A DNA stretch of 64,000 nucleotides from Papio anubis. Its lineage: Eukaryota > Chordata > Mammalia > Primates > Cercopithecidae. Numbering within the stretch: the first letter of the stretch is position 1; the number at the start of each line of letters is the position of its first letter. Location: NCBI RefSeq assembly GCF_008728515.1, contig NC_044989.1, forward strand, positions 77,401,754 through 77,465,753, written 5' to 3'. Of the stretch, positions 12,420-25,053 are shown piece by piece. The notes beneath the pieces were generated by a model. That model saw nothing but the letters and a program-made list of their open reading frames with translations. It was not told the DNA's origin and did no database searches. Both the position numbers and the translations under genes were made by a program.

Positions 12420-12695
12420 TTTTTTGAGACAGAGTTTCCCTCTTGTTGCCCAGGCTAGAGTGCAATGGCTTGCTCTCGGCTCACTGCATCTTCTGCCTCC
12501 TGGGTTCGAGCGATTCTCCTGCCTCAGCCTCCTGAGTAGCTGGGACTACAGGCACAGACCACAATGCTTGGCTAATTTTTGTATTATTAGTAGAGACGGG
12601 GTTTCACCGTGTTGGCCAGGGTGGTCTCAAACTCCTGACCTCAGGTGATCCTCCCAAAATGCTGAGATTACAGGTGTGAGTCATTACACCTGGCC
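12420..12695 (-). mobile_element. Alu (S-type), slightly deleted
   Basis: TTGAGACAGAGTTTCCCTCT to CATTACACCTGGCC. A piece of the left arm (the CACCCGCCTCGGCC region) is missing after GGTGATCC. No clear TSD. Confidence 0.92.
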
Positions 12696-14312
12696 AAAAG
12701 TATTTTTTTGAAATAACAGTTTTAAAATTAAATGGCTGTTTCCTTCAGAATATTGACATTGGAATCCCAAGTAACCCTTGGGATTATTCCCTGTGTATGT
12801 CTAATATTTTACTCTCCTTTTCTTTTTTTGCCTCAGAGATTACACATCCTGTGGGAATAGTACACATAGGCAAACACAAGAGGAAAAAGGGTATTTCACA
12901 AAAAGCTTTGAAACACACATCTTCAAAGCCAAAAACAAACCATCAAAATCTTCGCAAAGGATGTAAAAATGATACATAAAATCCCATTGTCCAATTTAGA
13001 CTCTATACAACAATTACCTAACTTGAACTTTGATTTTTTTTTGTGGTTCAGAATGCTCCAACAACAAAAATTTTCCAAACCTAAACTCTTTTTGATATAT
13101 GCATATTTTATTATGGTTATACATAGACCCACACATGCTTATTAAATTTCCATTATGCATTATTATAATAAAATACAATGAAAATTGAAAATTTATGAGT
13201 GATATAAAGATACATCTCTGGTATTTCAAATATTCATTAAAATATGCCCAAACTCTCAATATTTTAGGTGTATTCAAGTTTGCTAAAGTAGGATCTTGCT
13301 CCTGAATTCTTCTAAAGGAAGACTAACAATAGCAATAAATTATAATTTTGCCTATAATAGAAAGAAAAGAGAAACAGATTTATTCCTGTAACATTATCTA
13401 AGTCTGAATAATACTGTTAAAAACCTGAAGTTCTAATCATGTAAAAATTATGAATATGTATAAACAAATCTAAAATTAATTGTTTTCTTGTTTAATAGCA
13501 ACCAACTAAAGAATTTGTTCCCATTGATGGAAAAGTATGCTGTAGAGTTCTACAAGTAGCAAAATTCAAGAATATACAGTACCTGTTGTTGATAAAGCAA
13601 AATATTCAAACAGTATCCAAAACCCAGCATTTATGAAGGAAAGTTGAGGACACTAGTGTCCAAGCTTCATCAACGTACCACCTACACTACAGCTCAGGCA
13701 GCATCAGGCTAGTGGATGGTATAAAGTATGAGAACTAATAATATGTTTTGACTTGGTAAGACTCCCTTATTTTAGTTTGGATCAGTGAATTATGCAACTG
13801 TTTTACTACTTTTCCTGCCCCTCAAAAATTCTGATTTGTTTTTGACTAATTTGAAAATATACATTATTAATACATTTATATATATACATTAAAATAAAAT
13901 TTATTTGCAAAACTCAGAGTCATAAGAATGTTACTACATTTTCAAATGTTGCATTCTATGGTGTTAATTTAAGAACACCAGATTGAGAATAATGACTCCA
14001 GTTAGCACCGTAAAAATGGGGAAAAATTAAACCAACTAATTACAGTTCTGACTCTATTTAAAAAGTATAGGCTAATCTCTTTTAAATGAGTGGGCTTTAG
14101 ATGAATGTCTGGCTGACTCATGTCACCATAGTTATACACTTACACATGTAACATGTTTTTCATTGCAAATGAAACATTATTTCTGTGAAAAAAACTGATG
14201 GTCTAAACACATAAATATATTTTATCTCAAAATAGATGAATCCAAAGATTTAGAACATATAATGAATTGAGATTCCAACATACAATCCTAGGTCGCCCAA
14301 AACTGCCTTATA
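12696..14312. other. Unique intergenic sequence
   Basis: No gene, conserved frame or interspersed repeat recognised. Confidence 0.55.
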
Positions 14313-14621
14313 GACCAGACGTGGTGGCTCATGCCTGTAACCCCAGCACTTAGGGAGACTGAGGTGGGCAGATCACCTGAAGTCAGAAGTTTGAGACCAG
14401 CCTGGCCAACATGGCGAAATCCCGTCTGTATTAAAAATACAAAAAATTAGCCGGGTGTGGTGGCACCCTCCTGTAGTTCCAGCTACTTGGGAGGCTGAGG
14501 CAGGAGAATCGCTTAAGCACTGGAGATGGAGGTTGCAGTGAGCCAAGATCACACCACTTCACTCCAGCCTGGGTGACAGAGTGAGACTCTGTCTCAAAAA
14601 AAAAAAAAAAAAAAAAAAAAG
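14313..14621 (+). mobile_element. Alu (S-type)
   Basis: GACCAGACGTGGTGGCTCAT at the start, A26 at the end. Imperfect TSD ACTGCCTTATAG / ACTGCTTTACAG, so it is old. Confidence 0.94.
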
Positions 14622-14764
14622 ACTGCTTTACAGTCTCCAAGGTTTATATGATTTTCTCAGTTATTCAGCCACTTGTGTCTGTTAGATTACCATAGAAGAC
14701 TTTGGAAGATGATGGTTTGTTAAGACAGAAGAAGCATAAATATTATTCTTAAGCACACTGTATA

Positions 14765-14915
14765 GATTGTTGCTTCCTAAAGTGTGATGTTAATATCAGT
14801 AGCTTCATTGCCATCAATTGGGAGATCTTCCAGCATGCAGAATATCAATCTGCGTCCCAGTGGAATCAGAATCTGCATTTAAACAGGCCGGGTGATTCAT
14901 ACACCTGCTATGTTT
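14765..14915 (+). mobile_element. MER20-like hAT fragment
   Basis: CCTAAAGTGTGATGTTAATA, GGAATCAGAATCTGCATTTAA, then GGGTGATTCATACACCTG follow the MER20/MER5-type pattern of non-autonomous hAT elements. Confidence 0.5.
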
Positions 14916-15187
14916 CCGATACAGAGGCAAACAGTATTAAATGTTGGTTGGTATTTCAGTGATTTTTTTCCCCCAGTATGTTATAGTTTACATATTCATG
15001 AATTTGACGATACTATAAGTATTTTCTTATGTCATTAACATTTTAAAATATTACTTTATAATTCAATTATCACATATATTTATTGGAAAAAATTAGTAAA
15101 ATAGGCCAGAAATTGAATACTACCCAATTCTTCTTACTTAGTGTAACATTTTGGTGTATGCTATTTCAATTAGATAAATACATTAAT

Positions 15188-15489
15188 TTTTTTTTTTTTT
15201 TTTTTTTTTGAGATGGAGTCTCACTCTATCACCTAGGCTGGAGTGCGGCGGCGTGATCTCGGCTCACTGCAAGCTTCGCCTCCCGGGTTCACGCCATTCT
15301 CCTGCCTCAGTCTCCCAGGTAGTTGGGGCTATAGGCGCCCGCCACCACACCTGGCTAATTTTTTGCATTTTTAGTAGAGACGGGGTTTCACCGTGTTAGC
15401 CAGGATGATTTCAATCTCCTGACCTCATGATCCGCCTGCCTCGGCCTCCCAAAGTGCTGGATTTACAGGCGTGAGCCACCGCACCTGGC
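15188..15489 (-). mobile_element. Alu (Y-type)
   Basis: T run, GAGATGGAGTCTCACTCTAT, then GCGGCGGCGTGATCTCGGCT, ending GAGCCACCGCACCTGGC. AluY-like bases such as CGCCATTCTCCTGCCTCA. Confidence 0.94.
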
Positions 15490-18400
15490 AATTAAATATT
15501 ATTATCTATTATACATAGGATGAGGAATTATATAGTATTTCCAGTATAAACATTTTCCTTTCCATTATTTTTTTTTCTATGTTATAATTCCTCCTATGAA
15601 CATGTTTTCAATGCGATCCACAAATCATTAGCATTTTTTATTATGAACCTAAGGGTGAATCTTAGAGAATCTGTAACAGTCTTTTAAAACCAAAAAATAT
15701 TTATTATTGATTTCTAAATTTTCATTTTTTTCCATAATCTTCAAATACATTGAAAAATATGGATATGATGAGCGAATGTGAATATAAGATGGTTTCAAGT
15801 TTCATGTTGCAGAGAACTCTGATTTCCCTTCCTTTATAGACAACGTTTTGTTTTGTTTTTTTTTCTGTCTCTCTCTCTATATATATACAAATATATAATA
15901 TTTCACTTTGCAATAGTTTTAAAAATTCACTATGGCTAAATATGTGACCTTCAGCAAAATATTTGTTTTTTGAGAATATGGTGAAGCTTCTTGATTTTTA
16001 TGCTAGTCATTCTTTTCTTTCAGCTGAGGTCATTTTATTTAATAAATATAATTTTACCATTTATCTTTATGAGAAATGCACTCTTCATTTGTTCTAGACA
16101 GTTCTTCTTATAAATAACATATCATTGTGTATCGTTATATTTTTCTTCTACATTCTTTAAAAAGTCCACTTTTCATGTAAATTTTCAATATCGCATAGTG
16201 ATATTTTATGTTTCATTTTCTTGAATGCAATTTTAAATGTTTAAATGGATGTTTTAACTGACTCCAAGTTCATCTTTATCTATTTCTCCTTTAATTTTGT
16301 GATTTTGTTTTATCATGTCTGCATGTACACTTGTTATAACATAGATGGCCTAACCTACCCATCCTTTGCTAACAGTGTGAGTGTGAGGTTGCATTTGTAC
16401 ATCCTGTCTTCTTGGGCCTGGCTGCTCATCTTCAAATTTGCAGTTTGGAAGTGCACTATTGTCCACAATCCCTTGAACTCTTTTTTTTTTTCTGTTGAAA
16501 TTGACTTTATCATTTGGAAATTAATAATAGTAAGATCATATCTTCTGTGTCCCCTACTGCTTGGAATTATAAAAAGCTGAAGGCTGAATATTCAACACCC
16601 CTGTTATTAAGCCTATGGTACTCTATTTCTGGTGACTGAATTTCCAAGTTTTCACAACCCTGAATTTGCCTTACCCATTTTTACATATGTGTATATACCT
16701 GGCTGGATACATTTTTTTATCACTGTGAATTATAGTCTACTATAAGGAGAAAAAGAAGTACTGATTTTGGACAGAGAGAAGGAGAACTGTTTAGAAATTA
16801 GTCCCAAAACATTAGCATGGAAAAGGTCAATTGTTGCAAACCTGGACTTTCTAAATTAAGAAGTGGACAAAGCTAAGAATAGATTTTCTTCTAATTGTCG
16901 GTTGGCACTGTAAAGTTGTGCCAGAATTTGAATTAATCAAATAAAATGCTTTTAAGTTATGGTTTAAAAGAAAACTAGTTACACTGGCAGAGGTTTGACT
17001 TAAGTTTTACTTTTTTTCAAGATAATGAGTTTTCTTTCTATGTTTTTGTTAGTATTTCCATGGACACATATTTACCACCATATAGAAACTCCTAACTTGT
17101 TGCTAATTTAAAACCAAAACTGTCTGAGACACAGAAACCAGATCAATATTCTTGCATCAAAATTTAAGATTTTCTTTTGTTGTCATCAATAATGCTTTCC
17201 TACAGAGCAGATAATTTGTGAGCTGTTTCTGCTAATACCTGGTAGCTTTGAAGTTGAAACAGATCAATGTCAAGTGTAGTTGTTACACCTTTTCAAAACT
17301 TATACAGAAATTGATTTTGGAAGGAACGGTTTTGTTTTTAATAAGCACTAATTATTTGACTATTATTTCTACAACTTGTAAATGTTAGGCTTAACCACAA
17401 ATTAATTGGGAGTCTGTGTCAGTTTGTTTATTTGTCTTGATAAGAAAATCAGAGGTTACTTTTTTTTTTAAATTTCTTCAGATTAAATAAAACCTTGGCT
17501 TTATATGTAGGTTTATATTTCATAGAAGCTTGTGTCTTGTTTCACAGTAATGAAGAGGATATAGCTAAGGTGGCAGCAATACTAATACTACTACTTAGGA
17601 TCCCTTTTGTACACTTGGTATAAAAATAAGGTCTACATTTTTCTCTCATACACTCAAATTTTATGCAAATATGACAATAAAAATCAAAATTTAAAATTAA
17701 TTTCCAATTTTGTTTTAAAAGTGGTATGAAGAATTAAGCTGGTTTCTGATAAGGTCATTCATTCTTAAGTCTGTTGTAGAATCCTCTCCAAAAACTATTT
17801 CCATTTATTTAAGTACTTTCTCCTAGCACTATGTTGATCAGTGAGACTTTTGACATTTACATAAAGCAAAAAGATATTTTCATTCTCTTGGAGCCATTCT
17901 TCGAAGAGAAAGATGCTGCAGTTAGGGAAAACGTTAATTAAAAGCACATCTAACATAGATGGCTTGTCACCAAGTTACAATACTTAGCAGAACTTACACT
18001 GTCCTTCAAAGATAGAAACATTCCTTCAGTGATTGGTTTAACTTGAGAAGTTAACTACTCTAATTTGTAGCAATACATATTTTTCATAGGCTGCAATGCA
18101 TTTGCATATTTTAAATACTTTAAGGAATACATCATCAAATGAATCCCTAATGGAATGTAATTTAGTTCACAAGTTAAAAAATGGGATAACAGTTTCAGCC
18201 CCTGTTACTCCCCTAATGCTTGAAATATAGTCAGAGAATGAAACAAGCAGTGCATAAAAAATAGATATTACAGTCACAACTGTCATGATAATGAGAAGGA
18301 TACACTGTACTGTTTTTGCTTAGTTATAATAAATGAGCATGAATATCTTGTTATGTTTCTTTGGGGAATAGTATTAATTCTTTTTGCTACATTGAAATGA

Positions 18401-20544
18401 AGCATGGTTAATGTCACTGAATGTATGTCTAAATGACTCTAAAATGTGACATTAATAGAAACGATAGAATAAAAGTCATGCAAATGAGTAGAATGTTTAT
18501 GTCCTCCATATTCTGTAGTTTTTAAGTTGTGTGATTTTGAGATAACATTTCGTTGTCCAAATTATCAATGAAAGTCATTTGATTTAAAAAGTAGCCTTTG
18601 AGAAAACAGAAACTGTGAGTGCTACCTTATTACTAGAGTTATGCCAGATTATAAGTACTAAAATTTACATCAGTCATCCCTTTGTTAAGAAGCATCCTTT
18701 TCTCTCCCCTATATTTTGCCTAGCAGTAATGAGGTAAACAATAACATCAACAATAATAAAAATGCAGCAACTCTAAAACAAGCACTTCAACTACTGCAAT
18801 CCATTCCCTTCTCCAACAGCTTATTTGTTTTTTAATACCTAGATGGTGTCTGACAAGCAAAATTTATTTTCCTGTGTATTAGAATGTACATAGAGTATCA
18901 CATCATATGAAAAATTCTATGGAAATAGAAGAAAGGGTAACTATATTGATTAATGAGTTTGATATTAAAACTTCTTTTCATGTAGCAAATCATTTTATCA
19001 CTTATAACAGAAGCATCAGTAAATTGTGCCATAGATATCAGTAAGTCACTTATCCATACATTTCCTAAATAACTATAATCAATCTGAAGATGTGAGATGG
19101 GGGCAACTTGGTCCTATAGTAAGACTAGCTTATTCCCAGTCTAGGAACATGGTAAGTTTTATTATATCCTAATAGATAGCACAAGTCAGACATATTAAAG
19201 ATATTTTCAAGTTCTTCAAGGAAACATTTGGAATTAAGTCAGAAATATTGGGAAATTTTAGTATAAACATATCTCCTTTAGACATTTAAAAGTCATTAGA
19301 ACTGCTTGTAGAGCATAGTGGAAAACCCAGTTTGTTGGAGCTGTGGAAGATGTTTCTTATTCATATTCTCCAAATATGGCTCAGTGATCTGGGAACTTGC
19401 TGAGGTAATTCCAGTGCCCAAGATCCACAAAGACATCTAGCATTGTAAATATGGCTCCTGGGAAATTATGGAGACTGGGAATAACTAGCTCTAAAATGTA
19501 GAGTATGTTTTGGGGAAATAAATCCCCCAAAACGCTTCTCAGTCTGTTTTTATAATTGTAGAATATACCCAACAACTTCTAAAAACAGTAAGTTGACCAA
19601 TATTGAAGGTGCTTGCATTTTGATTAATGAGAACGCTATATAGAACACATTCATGGTACTTAGCACATGTCAAATAATTAATCTTCATAGCCTCATGTAA
19701 CAAAGGGAGCATTGCATCTTTAAGTGAAGAAAGAGACACAAAGAAGTCATTTGTGTTCCCTTCTGTTTTCATCAGGTGTTCTAATCCCAGTTTTTCACTG
19801 CTTACAGGCAGTGAACTCCAGACTTCACTTCCTTTCTAACGTAGTTGATCTACTTTTTCTATTGTCTACAAGTAAGAATTTCTTTGTGTTTTGCATTTTT
19901 ACCTTTTGCTTTAAAGCAATAAGCAACATTGCCATTAACTTAAATAAAAATACCTCCATAAGTCATCTGACATTTCATCGAAAATTCTGCCATCTTATAT
20001 CTGCCATAAACTAATCTACTAAGAACTGGCAATGTTGAATTTGTTCTTAGTGTTAGTTTCTCTTGTTGCTATTTTCTTTTCGTACCTAGTTTCTTCTAAA
20101 CCAACAACAAATCTAGAAAAGAGAACTTTATTGAAAAAAATATGTGTTTGTCTATTACACACACCCACACGCACACACACACAAGTTCTGGTGCACTGCT
20201 CTGTGATCCTGTAAATAACAGAGGAATTAACAAAGTGACAAAACGTAACCAAGTTGCCTGAGCTGAACTTGTTCTTCATTATAAACTATAAATATTTTTC
20301 TATCAACATTTTATTAACTTAGCAAGTCAGAAAGTCTTTTGTATGGATAAGCTGTCATGATTTATGGTAGAACAATTGCCATTATGTTGGGGAGATGCTA
20401 CCTTTTGATTCATTGACAAAAATCTGATCATCTGATACACAAATAGTATAGTACAGTGACAAACCTTGTCCAACAAGCAAAAGGCTATAGCAAATACGTA
20501 CAAACTTCTGTTAAAATTGCCTTTTCATTAGGGAGATACTTTTA
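15490..20544. other. 5-kb repeat-poor unique region
   Basis: The longest stretch in the window without a recognisable Alu, L1, L2 or LTR. It is A+T rich with only short chance frames (for example 111 codons at 16245-16580, Phe/Ile-rich with no domain). No exon-like pattern was found. Confidence 0.6.
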
Positions 20545-20900
20545 AATACCATCTTACTTCATTCCAGATGCTATAACAAAATACTATAGACTGAATAGCT
20601 GATTAACAATATAAATGTATTCCTCACAGTTCTGGTAGCTGGGAAGTCCAAGATCCAGACACTGGCAGATTCTGTTTCTGGTGAGGACTCTCTCCCTGGC
20701 TCATGGGTGGCTGTCCCTCAATGGCAGAAGGGGAGAAGGGGCTCCCTTGAGCCCAACAAGAATCAAATGCATTCATATGAGGACTCAGGCCTCATGATCT
20801 AACACTTCCCGCAAAGCTCTACTTTCTAATACCACCACATTGAGGGTCAGGATTTTAACATATGAATTTTGGGGGATACAAATACTGAGACCATAGCAAA
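20545..20900 (-). mobile_element. MaLR LTR (MLT1/MST-type)
   Basis: The plus strand is the complement of the LTR: GCTATAACAAAATACTATAGAC, TCACAGTTCTGGTAGCTGGG, then AACATATGAATTTTGGGGGA TACAAATACTGAGACC. ERVL-MaLR LTR, old, no internal sequence. Confidence 0.75.
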
Positions 20901-21049
20901 GACCCTACAAGTAAAAAGAAACACATTGACATAAGGGAAACTGTTTTCTGCCAGTAATAGGTTTGAACTTTATGACTATGTAGCCTTTCAACTTTTTTTA
21001 TGGAGTTAAAGCTAAGGGCTAAAATTTTAAATGCAATGAAGTCTTGCGT

Positions 21050-21285
21050 GAGAATTGGCAAACCATGGTTTGCAAGCCAAATATGAACCAGTGGCTACTA
21101 TTGTAAATACGGTTTTATTGAAACACATACGTACCTATTGATTTACATATTGTCTGTGGATGCTTGCATCATACAATTGCAGAGTTGAGTAGTTAGGACA
21201 GAAACCTTATACGAGCTTGTGGCCAAGGACAGCTTTGAATGCAGCACAACACAAATTTGTAAACTTTCTTAAAACATGAGATTTT
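21050..21285 (+). mobile_element. hAT-type (Charlie-like) DNA transposon fragment
   Basis: GGCAAACCATGGTTTGCAAG, TGTAAATACGGTTTTATTGA, then TTGCAGAGTTGAGTAGTTAG match a very common mammalian non-autonomous hAT family. The name is not certain. Confidence 0.65.
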
Positions 21286-21999
21286 TTGCAATTTTTTAAA
21301 AGCTCATCAGCTATTGCTAGTGTTAGTGTATTTGTGTATGTTTAGTTATGTAGTTGTGTATATAGTGTTAGTGTATTGTGTAGTGTTACTGTATGTGTGG
21401 CCCAAGACAATTCTTCTTCCATTTGGCCCGATGAAGCCAAAAGATTGGATACCCCTGTTGAATGACCTGCACATCTTAAATATTTACTGTGTTTGCCTTT
21501 ATTGAAAAGGCATTCTGATTCCTGACCTTCCTGTTTCTATGACGCTTGGTAATTATTAGTTAAAAGTTAGGTAAGTGCTATTTATTAAATAATAGAATTA
21601 TTGTGATTTTTATTTCTAATTTCTACTCTTTTACTTTTTTATTTTTAGTTTTGTGTACGTTCCAGTTTTTAAATGATTTCTACAATTAAAAAATTTTAAA
21701 TTTAATTATATACATATATTTTATGATACAAATATATTTTAAATGTATCTTTAAAGACTAAACTGTTTTGCTCTTTTCCAACAAAAATTCTCCAAAGAGT
21801 TTTATATTCACTGTCTGTAATTCTTTTGTTCTCATTCTCTGTGAATTTATTCTCATCTGGATTTTATCTTAACAGGACTTTAAAATTACTCTCATTAAAC
21901 CCTTCAATGATCATACATTGCTAAATTTGATGTTTATTTCTTGCTTCTTTTATTGACCTATTAGCAGCATTTGAAAAACTTAATAACTCCCTTGAAGTT

Positions 22000-23035
22000 C
22001 TTTCTGCACTTGGCCCCTAGAATTCTATGTACATCTGGTTTCCCCCTACATAACTGTTTGGTTGTTTTCAATCTCCTTTTTTGGCCTTTATTCTTCTCCT
22101 CAGCCTCGTGTTAATTGTCAGTTTCCTTTGAGCACTGTCCTTGATCACCTTTCTCAGTCTACACACTCTCACTGTGCACATCCCAAATCTGACTTAAGTC
22201 TCATTATAAGTTAATAACTCTGAAATGCAAATCCTTACGTTATTCTGGAATGCAGAAATATGTTTACTACCTTCTTGACATCTATCCCTGATAGTCTAAC
22301 AGGCATATGAAATTTGACCTGTCTACAACTGAACACTTCACCCCAATTCTACCCCAAATTGACCTTTCTAGAATCCACTTTATCTAAATTAATGGAAATT
22401 CTGTCTCTAGTGGTTCAAGCTAAACACTTTAAAGGCATCCTTGACCTCTCTCTTTTTCATTTTAACAAATTATTTAACACTTTAAAAAATTATGGCAGCT
22501 CCACCTTTATTTTATGTCTAGAACTTAAGACTCACACCTTTTATTAGGAAAGCAATTAATGCCCTATTCTGGGCCATCATCATCTCTTGCCCTCAAGGTA
22601 CTTACAATGCCTATAAAGCCTTCTGTGCTTAGCCCCCAGTTAATTCTCATTTACTATTACTTTGTTCCTGTTTCACCACTCTACCATAACAGGAAACACT
22701 CTCCAGCTTCAGGGCTTTTGTGCTTGCTCTTTCCTCTGTCCTCATCCCCACTTCCCGATCAATTCCCACAACCCAGCTATGTACTTGGTAACTCCCTCAA
22801 TTATTTTCTTGCTTTAATTGAAACTTCTCAGTGCCTCCCATGCTGCTTATATAACTGATCACCTTTCTCTAGTCTTTCCAGTTCTCATTGCCTTTGGTTT
22901 TCTGTGATGGCCTATAGTTTGTTTTTTGATCATGTATACTTTTTATCTGTCTCTCTTACAGAAGCTAAGCCCTAAGAAGACAGTAATTGTTTTTGTTCCC
23001 TAATGTATTCCCAACACCAAAAAATACCTGACAGC

Positions 23036-23036
<1 letters not shown>
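22000..23036 (+). mobile_element. L2 LINE fragment(s)
   Basis: C/T-rich text such as CAGGGCTTTTGTGCTTGCTC, CAGTGCCTCCCATGCTGCTT, then CAGAAGCTAAGCCCTAAGAAGACAG and TAATGTATTCCCAACACC follow the L2 3' end in plus sense. Two short chance frames inside (22314-22547, 22559-22858) have no gene features. Confidence 0.65.

Positions 23037-23083
<47 letters not shown>
23037..23083. repeat. (AC)n microsatellite, 47 bp
   Basis: About 23 uninterrupted AC units after the L2 tail. It is the longest perfect array in the window and likely to vary in length between individuals. Confidence 0.96.
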
Positions 23084-23085
<2 letters not shown>

Positions 23086-23099
23086 TTTGTTGGAAAAGA

Positions 23100-24806
23100 G
23101 CAAAATGTTTAACCTTTAAAAGTGCATTTTAAAATATATTTCTATCATAAAATGTTCATTTAAAACAAAATTAAATGTAAAAGGTGTTCACATTATACAA
23201 ATCATTTAAAAATTGGAACATAGAAAAGAAAGTTAATGAATAGAAAATAGAAATAAAAATCACTGATATATATGTTTAAATCAATGTGTGAGAAATTAAT
23301 ACATATATATGTGCACATAGAGGTAAACATATCTGTCTGCCCCTCACTCCAGAAGAAGTCAGGCTTTCATCACTTTCACAAATTTTTCTGTAGATAGGTG
23401 ACTTTCTTCCCAATAAATAGCAAGTATATTGTCAAGTTTGGGATTCTATATATTTTTCTCAAATCTTATTTCATTAGTAGTTTATCAGTTAGGAAACATA
23501 TTCTGGATAGGCTTTTAAAAAACTGTTCTAGACCTAATTTTCTGATAATGCTGTACACTGACAAACTAGTTAACTTTCTTGCCATGGGGTATTGCTGAGT
23601 CAAGTAAATATCCTTTTAGACCAATCAGATCATTCCTGGAAGCAATACTCCAGTAGTGACAGTCACAAAATCCATTAGAGAATCTACCAAGACACATTTC
23701 ATCAGCTTTTTGGGTTTTATTTTAAATAGTCAAATAAACGAAAACTTCTATCTAAATTCCATCACAAAGAGATTACTGTCTTACAATCCATCCATACTAA
23801 TTGAAAGATTTAGCATTACCTAGTTTAGTAGCTATATGTTATACCTTTGTTTTGCATTAGTTGCTTATTTAACTTTTTCTATCTTTCAAGAAAATAAGTA
23901 GATCCAAGAAGAATACTTCGTCTCTTGAAGACCTTTTCTTATCTACTTTTCTGCCCTAATTTCTTAATATCGTTATTCTTCATGTAAAATTCTGGAATAT
24001 TGATGTGCCCTTTTGGATTTTGATTCTGAGGCACAGCTTATTTTTGCTTTTGCCGGTTGCTTGTATTAATTCACATTATTTTTACTCTTATTTTATTTCT
24101 TGAACACTTATGATGTGTCTCATGTTGAACTCTATGTGAGAGGGACCCAAAAATTCAAATACCCTATCAATATTCTGTGTTTTGTTCTTTTCATAAATTG
24201 TGTCACAGAGACAAATTTTAATTTAAAATAAATTTGAACACTTAAGGTTTACAGTAAATTTGTACAGCTTCTGCTGTTGAAGACAAATTTTCAACATCAC
24301 TCAAAGCCTTTACTTATAGAATTTATTTTAAAAGGTACCATTCTTATATAGTATATAGGTCAATGCAGAAAATTGCTGTTAGCTTAATAAACTGAGAAAT
24401 AGTCAAGATAAGCCAGTGTGTCAACACATATATGTGAACATATTTGAATTTCTCTCGCTAGTTAAAAATATTAATATAAAGTAGAGAAATATAAATATAC
24501 TCCTATCTATTTGTTCTGAAATTATTGTCAGAGAAAAAAAGTCTTTCTATTTTGAACATGCTTGTTCTTTTCTTACAAGTATTTCTTTCTATGATATGTC
24601 ATGCATTTGCTCTTTTAAAAAAAGACACCTCTGCCTTGTTTTAAACATTATATACATAACAAAAGCAATATTTTATTATTTATTTTTATAACCCATTACT
24701 TTAGAAGAACAACTTGTTATGCATTTAAAATAATTTCATGTCCTTAGATATCTCCCAAAAAGAAAAATTACTCAATAATTTGATATTTTCAGGGTTTTCT
24801 TGTTTT
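23100..24806. other. Unique A+T-rich sequence before the L1
   Basis: No gene or known repeat recognised. This is the 3' flank of the minus-strand L1. Confidence 0.55.
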
Positions 24807-24823
24807 ATCAATTTCTAACTTTT
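24807..24823. repeat. TSD of the L1, left copy
   Basis: ATCAATTTCTAACTTTT, identical to 30972-30988. The last T bases merge with the complement of the A tail, so the exact inner edge is ambiguous by a few bases. Confidence 0.92.
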
Positions 24824-24833
24824 TTTTTTTTTT

Positions 24834-25053
24834 AAATTTATTTATTATTATTATACTGTAAGTTGTAGGGTACATGTGCATAACGTGCAGGTTTGTTACA
24901 TATGTATACTTGTGCCTTGTTGGTGTGCTGCACCCATCAACTCGTCATTTACATCAGGTATAACTCCCAATGCAATCCCTCCCCCCTCCCCCCTCCCTGT
25001 GATAGGCCCCGGTGTGTGATGTTCCCCTTCCCGAGTCCAAGTGATCTCATTGT
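24834..25053 (-). other. L1 3' UTR with polypurine tract
   Basis: The minus strand holds the 3' UTR after the ORF2 stop. A GGG-rich tract (24977-24998 on plus as C runs, two C6 blocks) could form a G-quadruplex, as is known for L1 3' UTRs. It ends in AATAATAATAAATAAATTT followed by the A tail. Confidence 0.85.

Noticed and set aside
12205..12648. 147-codon frame with a protein-like C-terminus
   Set aside because: The second half is Alu read through (FLCFLRQSFPLVAQARVQW type), a standard Alu artefact.
16245..16580. 111-codon hydrophobic frame as a membrane protein
   Set aside because: Phe/Ile/Tyr richness is expected from T-rich DNA, and there is no start context or conserved motif.
22314..22858. 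Two neighbouring plus frames of 77 and 99 codons as a possible processed gene
   Set aside because: They fall in L2 sequence, with no poly-A, no TSD and no known protein match.
23037..23083. Periodic array considered as a CRISPR-like repeat
   Set aside because: It is a simple (AC)n microsatellite with no spacers, in a primate genome.
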